From Candidatus Kuenenia stuttgartensis (GTDB lineage: Bacteria; Bacteroidota; Bacteroidia; Flavobacteriales_D; Crocinitomicaceae): a stretch of 11,727 nt of DNA. Below are positions 6,414 to 11,727 of this stretch, piece after piece. Position 1 is the stretch's first letter. Each line of letters starts with the position of its first letter. The stretch spans positions 1-11,727 of the forward strand of contig CALPRR020000066.1 of the NCBI GenBank assembly GCA_943326025.2. The letters are read 5' to 3'. The notes beneath the pieces were generated by a model. The model worked only from the letters and a program-made list of their open reading frames with translations, made no database searches and was not told where the DNA came from. The position numbers were made by a program, and so were the translations under genes.

Positions 6414-7628
6414 TTAACCCCTTTTATCCTTTCGAATAATTCGAATAAATAATATCAATCCAAGCAACACCGCAAAACTCCCTATAAAAAATGGCATTCC
6501 ATAAATCGGCGTAGAAAAATTCTCTTTTGCAGTGAAGTAGTAAAATATTGCCATCATAATTGGTGGTCCGATGATTTCAGCAATACTCAAAACACTTGTA
6601 ATTAAACCTTGTAATTCACCTTGTTCACTTTCGGAGACTTTGTTTGACATGATTGCTCTTATTGCTGGATCAATTAATCCTGAGAACGCATATGGCATCA
6701 TAAGTAGATAAATCATCCAACCTGATGTAGACAAACCAATTGCATTCATCACAATAAATGTGATAACCATACTGAAAATCGCTGTCTTTTCTTCTCCGAA
6801 TTTTTTAGAAATAATTCCAGCCAAACCTCCTTGAACAATCGCAATACAAACACCTACAACAGTTAATGAAATACCTACATCTTTAATACTCCAATCAAAC
6901 TTTCCAATTGTATAATAGTTCCAAGTGCTATGAACGGACATGGCTCCGAAGAAAACTAAAAATAAGACTACAAAAATCAATGCGAAACCTTTGTATTTCT
7001 TCAATTGAAAAAAAGCTCCAACCGGATTTGAACTCTTCCATGAAAAAGCTCTGCGGTATTCAACACTTAATGATTCTTTTAGAACGATTGTACCATAAAC
7101 TAAATTCAATAAAGATAATCCGGCAGCGAACAAGAATGGGGCTCTAACATCCATATTCCCAATCAGTCCTCCAATTGCAGGACCAATTATAAAACCAATT
7201 CCAAAAGCCGCGCCTAAAATACCGAAGTTTTTGGCTTTGTTTTCAGGAGTTGAAATATCAGCAATATAAGCAGAAGCAGTCGTGAAACTTGCGCCAAACA
7301 TTCCTGACAAACACCTTCCAACGACTAACCAAGCAATCGAGGGTGCAAAATACATGAAAATATAATCGATTCCTAAACCAAATAAAGACATTAACAAAAT
7401 TGGTCTTCGTCCATAACGATCACTCAAAGAGCCAATTAATGGAGAAAATAAAAATTGCATAAAAGCGTAACAACCTAAAATAATACCGTAATATTCGGCT
7501 GACTCCTCAATACTTATATTTGCAATATCAGAAACCAAACTTGGTAAAGAAGGTATAATTATACCTAAACCTGTGGCATCGATCACAATAGTGATAAAAA
7601 TGAAAATAAATGCGTTTTTTGAATTCAT
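6414..7628 (-). CDS. TetA-like MFS efflux transporter (DHA1 type, 12 TM)
   Basis: A 404-residue inner-membrane protein with about 12 hydrophobic segments, the usual length for drug:H+ antiporters. MFS motif A, GSLSDRYGRRPIL, is at 66-78, motif B around GRCLSG (104-109, Arg105), and a Gly-rich motif C, GILGAAFGIGFIIGPAIGG, at 136-154. The start (IVIDATGLGIIIPSLP) and the second-half EQGELQGL (335-342) closely resemble TetA proteins. Members export small hydrophobic compounds in exchange for protons. Chromosomal TetA-like proteins in environmental bacteria often have no proven tetracycline role, so the substrate is unknown. No adjacent TetR-type regulator is seen. The gene diverges from the Rossmann-fold gene across 99 bases holding a -7 match and inverted repeats. 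Confidence 0.9.
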   Translation of the reverse strand: MNSKNAFIFIFITIVIDATGLGIIIPSLPSLVSDIANISIEESAEYYGIILGCYAFMQFLFSPLIGSLSDRYGRRPILLMSLFGLGIDYIFMYFAPSIAWLVVGRCLSGMFGASFTTASAYIADISTPENKAKNFGILGAAFGIGFIIGPAIGGLIGNMDVRAPFLFAAGLSLLNLVYGTIVLKESLSVEYRRAFSWKSSNPVGAFFQLKKYKGFALIFVVLFLVFFGAMSVHSTWNYYTIGKFDWSIKDVGISLTVVGVCIAIVQGGLAGIISKKFGEEKTAIFSMVITFIVMNAIGLSTSGWMIYLLMMPYAFSGLIDPAIRAIMSNKVSESEQGELQGLITSVLSIAEIIGPPIMMAIFYYFTAKENFSTPIYGMPFFIGSFAVLLGLILFIRIIRKDKRG

Positions 7629-7643
7629 ATATTACAAAAGCTC

Positions 7644-7651
7644 CAAAGATA
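7644..7651 (-). promoter_or_regulatory. Candidate -7 element (TATCTTTG) of the MFS gene
   Basis: The minus strand reads TATCTTTG, a full TAnnTTTG match, 15 bases upstream of the MFS start codon. No convincing -33 TTG is seen. It lies in the 99-base divergent gap. Confidence 0.5.
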
Positions 7652-7673
7652 CACGAGATTCTATAATAAATGT

Positions 7674-7692
7674 TAATCCTTCGATTAGGATT
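7674..7692. promoter_or_regulatory. Overlapping inverted repeats in the divergent promoter, candidate operator
   Basis: AATCCT (7675-7680) and AGGATT (7687-7692) are inverted around TCGATT. Overlapping them, TAATC (7674-7678) and GATTA (7683-7687) are inverted around four bases. The site lies upstream of the MFS -7 element and 36 bases before the Rossmann gene ATG, a position suited to a dimeric regulator of both genes. The arms are short, so chance is not excluded. Confidence 0.3.
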
Positions 7693-7727
7693 GAACCGTT
7701 CTTCTTATTTTCACCTAAAAAAACACA

Positions 7728-8402
7728 ATGAACAACACGAAAATAAATGCAATCATTACAGGAGTTACAGGAATGGTAGGCGAAGGCGTATTAAACGAGT
7801 GTTTACTTCATCCGAATGTTGAGAATGTATTAATAATCAACCGAAGACCTTGTGGGATTGTTCACCCAAAATTAAAAGAAATAATTCATCAAGATTTTTA
7901 CAATTTTGAACCTATAAAAGATCAATTAAAGGGTTACAATGCTGCCTTTTTGTGTTTAGGAGTAACTTCTGTTGGAAAAAAAGAACCTGAATATTATAAA
8001 TTAACTTACACGTTGACGTTGCATTTTGCTGATTTACTGAGTGAAATCAATAATGACATGACTGTTTGCTATGTATCTGGAGTTGGAACTGACAGCACTG
8101 AAAAAGGCAAATCAATGTGGGCAAGAGTAAAAGGAAAAACTGAAAATGATTTAATGAAACTTCCATTCAAGAAAGTATTTCCTTTCCGACCTGGCTTCAT
8201 AAAACCAACTGAAGGAATGAAAAACACCCACAAATTCTACAAATACATCAATTGGTTGTTTCCAATCGGAAGAGCGCTTTATCCAAAAGGATTTTGTACG
8301 TTAAAAGAAGTTGGTTTAGCAATGATCAACTCAGTAAATTTAGCTGAAGACAGAAAAATTATTGAAGGGAAAGACATAATCGAATTATGCAAAAAGAATT
8401 AA
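7728..8402 (+). CDS. NAD(P)-binding Rossmann-fold protein, atypical SDR (YbjT/HTATIP2-like)
   Basis: A 224-residue cytosolic protein. The N-terminus carries the dinucleotide-binding loop TGVTGMVGEG (11-20; G12, G15, G18), followed by VLIINRR (34-40), whose Arg residues favour NADP. CLGVT (76-80) and YVSGVG (115-120) are the usual strand ends of an atypical SDR. MWARVKGKTEN (130-140) replaces the classical YxxxK with a VKG motif as in HTATIP2/TIP30-like proteins, and FRPGFIKP (153-160) follows. No substrate can be assigned; the family includes quinone reductases, epimerase-like and purely regulatory NADPH sensors. It is divergent from the MFS exporter and its stop overlaps the stop of the permease gene on the other strand, leaving no room for a terminator between them. 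Confidence 0.85.
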   Translation: MNNTKINAIITGVTGMVGEGVLNECLLHPNVENVLIINRRPCGIVHPKLKEIIHQDFYNFEPIKDQLKGYNAAFLCLGVTSVGKKEPEYYKLTYTLTLHFADLLSEINNDMTVCYVSGVGTDSTEKGKSMWARVKGKTENDLMKLPFKKVFPFRPGFIKPTEGMKNTHKFYKYINWLFPIGRALYPKGFCTLKEVGLAMINSVNLAEDRKIIEGKDIIELCKKN

Positions 8403-10126
8403 TTAAACTTAATCGCCTTTACAGGAGTAATTCGAGTAATCACATAGCTTGGGATTATTAATGCAGTCAAACAAACGATTAATGTTCCCAAGTTTAAAAT
8501 TGCCCAATGCCAAAAACTTAATTCAATCGGAACTTCCGTTAAATAATAAACTTCTGGATTCAAAGTGAAAATTCCAAATTGACTCTGAATAAAACAAAAC
8601 CCTAAACCGATAATATTCCCCCATATCATACCCCGACCAATTAGATATGCAGCTTGATACAAAAAGATCTTACGAATACTCCAGTTGGTTGCTCCCATTG
8701 CCTTCATCATTCCAATAAAGTTTGTTCTCACTAAAATAAGAACCAATAAAGCTGAACCCATATTAATGATTCCGATAATAATCATCAAGGTTAAAATGAT
8801 AACCACGTTCAAATCTAAAAATCCAAGCCAAACAAAAATATCATTCTGATTATCAATAATACTTGTCACTTTTAATTGTTCATCAATACGCGTTGGAATG
8901 AATTCAATTTGCTTTTTTAATTGATTTACTATTTCAGGTAATTTATCCCAATTATCAATGTTTATTTCAATTCCACCTATATAATTCTCGTAACTTCCTT
9001 TACCATTGGTCTGCTCAAAAATGATTGTTTTTTGTGAACATTGAATCGAAAATTTAGTTCCATCTTCGTTTAAATATTTTTTGATAATCGAACCATTTTC
9101 ATCTTTTCTCGGATCACATAGTGTATAAGGAGTACCTTTGATTTTTATTGATAGATAAGCCGTATCAGGAATACTTGTTTCTTCATTTTTACCATCAATA
9201 TTGTTCCAATAATCTGATGCAATCAATGTAATTACAGTATCTTTTGTAGGACAAATCGTAAAACCGGAATATGTATCAAAACCTTCTCCCCAATTGTAAC
9301 GGTAATTTCCATTTCCACCATTTATATCGGCTTTAATTATTAAACTCTCATTAGACAATGTGTCTTCGACAATGATACTTGCCAAAATTCCCCAATCATT
9401 TAAAAGTTGCACATTACGAATATCTCCAATAACAATTTTTTTATCGAATTCTTCTAAACCTGTATCGTAAATTCCTACAACTTTAAACATTCGTTTGATT
9501 GGCTGATTTTTCACAAAAAAAGCTTTGATTTCATCACCAACTTTAAAATTCAAATCTCTAGCAATACGATCTGAAATCAATAATTCATTTGATGGTAAAC
9601 TACTTTTAAAATTTGGTAATTTTCCTTTTATTAAATTCTCTTTGAAAAAACTCCAATTATAATCATTCCCTACTCCTTTAATTATCGCCCCTTGAATTTC
9701 TTGTTGAATATCAGAAGTATCTTTTCCATTCGCTAATTTATATGTCACCTCTATTTTATCAGATTGAAATAAAACAGGTTTATAAGCCGTTGCGTTATAA
9801 GACGAAATACCTTTGATTTTTTTCAAAGCAGGTAAAAAGGTCTGATTTTTGTTTATAGGATCACATTCATAAATACTTCCCTCGCCGGAGTTCATGACAA
9901 AAATATGAGAGCCAAAGCCTGAAACTTTTTTGCGCACTTCATGCTGAAAACCAGTCACTATGGCAATCGTAATTAAGTTAACAACAACGGCTAGTGAAAT
10001 ACTTAATATAGATATACGCACAATTGGTCGAGAAACTTTAGTACCTTCGACCTCATTTTTGAGAATTCTTTTCGCTATGAAATGTTCAAATGACAATATT
10101 CTATTTTTTAGGGCACTAAAGTACAC
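8399..10126 (-). CDS. LolC/LolE-like ABC transporter permease with periplasmic Ig-like insertion
   Basis: An inner-membrane permease of the MacB/FtsX fold, 575 residues against about 400 for usual LolC/E proteins. The first TM segment is about 36-58, followed by AIVTGFQHEVRKKVSGFGSHI (55-75) typical of LolC, a periplasmic domain, then three TM segments (about 434-466, 486-515, 540-563). KAMGATNWSIRKIFLYQ (475-491) is the FtsX coupling region, and the protein ends PVKAIKFN. LolCDE releases lipoproteins from the inner membrane; the ATPase is not in this window. Extra residues (about 247-381) interrupt the periplasmic domain between LLNDWG and YIGGIEI and look like a PKD/Ig-like beta module. The longest start is GTG at 10126; a TTG at 10094-10096 (SFEHFIAKRIL) fits the family N-terminus better. 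Confidence 0.85.
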   Translation of the reverse strand: MYFSALKNRILSFEHFIAKRILKNEVEGTKVSRPIVRISILSISLAVVVNLITIAIVTGFQHEVRKKVSGFGSHIFVMNSGEGSIYECDPINKNQTFLPALKKIKGISSYNATAYKPVLFQSDKIEVTYKLANGKDTSDIQQEIQGAIIKGVGNDYNWSFFKENLIKGKLPNFKSSLPSNELLISDRIARDLNFKVGDEIKAFFVKNQPIKRMFKVVGIYDTGLEEFDKKIVIGDIRNVQLLNDWGILASIIVEDTLSNESLIIKADINGGNGNYRYNWGEGFDTYSGFTICPTKDTVITLIASDYWNNIDGKNEETSIPDTAYLSIKIKGTPYTLCDPRKDENGSIIKKYLNEDGTKFSIQCSQKTIIFEQTNGKGSYENYIGGIEINIDNWDKLPEIVNQLKKQIEFIPTRIDEQLKVTSIIDNQNDIFVWLGFLDLNVVIILTLMIIIGIINMGSALLVLILVRTNFIGMMKAMGATNWSIRKIFLYQAAYLIGRGMIWGNIIGLGFCFIQSQFGIFTLNPEVYYLTEVPIELSFWHWAILNLGTLIVCLTALIIPSYVITRITPVKAIKFN

Positions 10127-11399
10127 AAAGCTTTTGTCCCTTAAAAGTATTTTGTTGTTTTTGATTGCTTCTTGTAGCTTATTAGCTGGAAGTGAGAATA
10201 AAAAAAATGCTCCAACTGTAAGTGAAGAGAAAAAAAATCAAACCATTATTGAAGAGCCTTTAGAAGAAATCAAAACGGAAACAGCTCAACAAACAGTTTA
10301 TCACGATCCAATAGTAGGAGCTGAAAGGCTAAACTTATACATTGATTCTTTAAAAGGAAAACGAATTGCTATCGTAAGTAATCAAACGAGTGTATTAGGT
10401 AAAACCCATATTGTTGACACACTTTTAGCTCATGGAATAACGATAGCGAAAGTATTTGCCCCTGAACATGGTTTTAGGGGTGATGCAGATGCTGGAGAAA
10501 AAATAAATTCTTCCATTGATGAAAAAACAGGTATTCCAATTATCTCTTTGTATGGAAAAAATAAGAAACCATATCCTGATCAGTTAGAAGATGTTGATAT
10601 TGTTATTTATGACATTCAAGATGTGGGGGTTCGTTTCTACACGTACATCTCCACTCTTCATTATGTTATGGAAGCATGTGCTGAAAATCAAAAACGATTA
10701 CTAGTCTTAGATCGACCAAATCCAAATGGGCACTATATTGATGGTCCAGTAAGAGATCATGCACACAAATCGTTCGTTGGAATGGATCCAGTTCCAATTG
10801 TTTACGGTATGACAATTGGCGAATACGCACTAATGGTCAATGGTGAAAAATGGTTATCAGATAGTTTACAATGCAATTTATGGATTGTACCTTGTAAATA
10901 TTATGTCCATAAATCAAAATACATACTTCCAGTAGCTCCTTCTCCCAATTTAAGAACAGAAATTGCAGTTACTCTATATCCAAGTTTATGTTTATTTGAG
11001 GCGACAAGTATAAGTATAGGCCGCGGAACAGATCGTCCTTTTGAAATGTTTGGTCATCCGAATTTTCCATCTACTGGTTATTCTTTTACACCAGTCCCAA
11101 GTTTTGGAGCTAAAAGCCCATTATGGGAAAACACTCCTTGCAATGGTTTCGATCTTCAAAATAGTCAAAGAAGAAGAACATATGAAATTAATCTAGGGTG
11201 GTTAATTCAGGCAAAAGCAATGTTAGGAGATACCGTTGAATTTATAAATCAAACGGATTTCTTTAACCGTTTAGCTGGAAATAGTGCTTTACGTCAACAA
11301 ATACTAGCGGGGAAAACCGCAAAAGAAATTCGCGAATCTTGGAAACCGGATTTAGATAAATTCAAAAAAATCAGACAAAAGTATTTGCTATACAAATGA
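10077..11399 (+). CDS. namZ: NamZ-type exo-beta-N-acetylmuramidase (DUF1343) lipoprotein
   Basis: About 440 residues from ATG 10077. The DUF1343/NamZ domain shows VGAERLNLYIDSLKGKRIAIV followed by SNQTS, APEHGFRG (128-135) with the conserved acidic/His cluster, DIQDVGVRFYTY (179-190), DRPNPNG (212-218) and SIGRGTDRPFE (313-323), so the catalytic region is complete. Characterised NamZ enzymes release terminal MurNAc from peptidoglycan fragments, feeding cell-wall recycling. LLFLIASC (26-33) is a signal peptide with lipobox and Cys33, followed by a charged Glu/Lys/Thr linker of about 45 residues before the domain. The start is uncertain: ATG 10077 overlaps the permease gene, whereas TTG 10134 would give a compact signal peptide (Cys14) with no overlap. 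The open frame continues upstream to 9960, but that part is antisense to the permease and not credible. Confidence 0.85.
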   Translation: MKCSNDNILFFRALKYTKLLSLKSILLFLIASCSLLAGSENKKNAPTVSEEKKNQTIIEEPLEEIKTETAQQTVYHDPIVGAERLNLYIDSLKGKRIAIVSNQTSVLGKTHIVDTLLAHGITIAKVFAPEHGFRGDADAGEKINSSIDEKTGIPIISLYGKNKKPYPDQLEDVDIVIYDIQDVGVRFYTYISTLHYVMEACAENQKRLLVLDRPNPNGHYIDGPVRDHAHKSFVGMDPVPIVYGMTIGEYALMVNGEKWLSDSLQCNLWIVPCKYYVHKSKYILPVAPSPNLRTEIAVTLYPSLCLFEATSISIGRGTDRPFEMFGHPNFPSTGYSFTPVPSFGAKSPLWENTPCNGFDLQNSQRRRTYEINLGWLIQAKAMLGDTVEFINQTDFFNRLAGNSALRQQILAGKTAKEIRESWKPDLDKFKKIRQKYLLYK

Positions 11400-11444
11400 T
11401 TCCTATTTCTATTGAATTAAAGTAAATACTTTCAAAAAAAATCT

Positions 11445-11452
11445 TATATTTG
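11445..11452 (+). promoter_or_regulatory. Candidate -7 element (TATATTTG) of the second MbnP-like gene
   Basis: TATATTTG matches TAnnTTTG in the 56-base gap after the NamZ gene and ends three bases before the ATG. If used, transcription would start at or near the initiation codon. No clear -33 TTG is present. Confidence 0.35.
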
Positions 11453-11455
11453 ATT

Positions 11456-11727
11456 ATGAGGGTTTTAGTATTCATTTGTGTTTTTGTTTTGACTTTTTCA
11501 TGTAAACATGAAAAAGTCAATGAACCTATTTCTACACCCGAGAATCAGATAAAAGTTATTATACAACCTTATTTTGGTTCAGAAAAACTTTATTTAGACT
11601 CTATTTTCAGTTTTTCAGATGGCAATCAAATTAAGTTCACTGATATAAAATTTTATTTTTCAGAAATAACAAATGAAAATTCCAAAACATTAATTGATGC
11701 CGCACTTTTTAACTATAGTTTTTCTGG
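11456..11727 (+). CDS. MbnP-like lipoprotein, N-terminal part
   Basis: The gene starts at ATG 11456 and runs off the window after 90 complete codons. MRVLVFICVFVLTFSC is a short lipoprotein signal peptide with the lipidated Cys at 16, followed by a polar stretch. The mature part, IKVIIQPYFGSEKLYLDS, then NQIKFTDIKFYFSEI, matches the beginning of the MbnP-like domain and can be aligned by eye with the MbnP protein of the 383-3411 operon (FTISKFKFYISNV). The copper/kynurenine motif region is beyond the window. Unlike the first MbnP protein it is predicted to be membrane-anchored. A perfect inverted repeat lies across codons 12-22. Whether a di-haem partner gene follows cannot be seen. Confidence 0.78.
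   Translation, partial: MRVLVFICVFVLTFSCKHEKVNEPISTPENQIKVIIQPYFGSEKLYLDSIFSFSDGNQIKFTDIKFYFSEITNENSKTLIDAALFNYSFS
11489..11520. repeat. Perfect inverted repeat, 15-base arms, inside the lipoprotein signal codons
   Basis: TTGACTTTTTCATGT (11489-11503) and ACATGAAAAAGTCAA (11506-11520) are exact reverse complements separated by AA. The element covers codons 12-22 of the MbnP-like lipoprotein and is centred at the lipidated Cys16/Lys17 junction. There is no T run after either end, so it is not an intrinsic terminator. It could act as a DNA operator just downstream of the start or as an mRNA hairpin limiting translation. Confidence 0.85.

Noticed and set aside
6908..7147. 79-codon plus-strand open frame inside the MFS gene
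   Set aside because: It lies wholly antisense to a well-supported transporter and its translation has no recognisable domain or signal.
6414..7628. Tetracycline resistance gene
   Set aside because: The TetA resemblance is clear, but there is no linked TetR regulator or mobile element, and chromosomal homologues are commonly general exporters. Resistance cannot be claimed from sequence alone.
9960..10076. Long N-terminal extension of the NamZ gene from ATG 9960
   Set aside because: This stretch is antisense to the first TM region of the permease, places about 40 extra residues before the signal peptide, and has no family support. The open frame is a by-product of the opposite strand.
11489..11520. 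Intrinsic terminator for the NamZ gene
   Set aside because: The inverted repeat lies inside the next coding sequence and no T run follows it on either strand.

Overview
The window looks like chromosomal DNA of a low-GC member of the Bacteroidota, most likely a Flavobacteriales bacterium (a Fluviicola/Crocinitomicaceae-like lineage is a guess). The evidence is a type IX secretion (T9SS) C-terminal sorting domain, TAnnTTTG-type -7 promoter elements, genes without Shine-Dalgarno sequences, a Bacteroidota-type GlmM and a TPR-ribH gene pair. No tRNA, rRNA, CRISPR array or insertion sequence was seen, and there is no gene-free stretch above 300 bases.

Layout. Bases 1-203 hold the 3' end of an M3-family peptidyl-dipeptidase, followed by a hairpin terminator and a block of CTTATAT repeats. 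Bases 383-3411 (minus strand) form a tight three-gene operon, in transcription order: a secreted YHYH-domain protein with a T9SS sorting domain, an MbnP-like protein, and a di-haem MbnH/cytochrome c peroxidase-like protein. The junctions are a 0-base gap and a 4-base ATGA overlap. Bases 3628-6192 (plus strand) carry housekeeping genes: a membrane-anchored TPR protein, ribH (riboflavin synthesis) and glmM (amino-sugar and peptidoglycan precursor synthesis). A convergent gap with hairpins and a second copy of the CTTATAT repeat follows. Bases 6414-7628 (minus) encode a TetA-like MFS exporter, divergent from a Rossmann-fold NAD(P)-binding protein (7728-8402, plus). The latter converges, sharing a TTAA, on a LolC/LolE-like permease (8399-10126, minus) with an unusual Ig-like insertion in its periplasmic region. 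Head-to-head with the permease is a NamZ/DUF1343 exo-muramidase lipoprotein (about 10077-11399, plus). The window ends inside a second MbnP-like gene, a lipoprotein (11456 onward).

Functional themes. The most distinctive content is the MbnP/MbnH chemistry. In studied members of these families a MauG-like di-haem enzyme oxidises a tryptophan of MbnP to kynurenine and so builds a copper site. Here that pair is coupled to a T9SS-exported YHYH protein, and a second MbnP-like lipoprotein lies 8 kb away. A second theme is the cell envelope (GlmM, NamZ, LolC/E-like permease). Other points of interest are a repeat family with conserved 10+9 base unit spacing found only in the two convergent gaps, and a perfect inverted repeat (15-base arms) inside the signal-peptide codons of the second MbnP gene.
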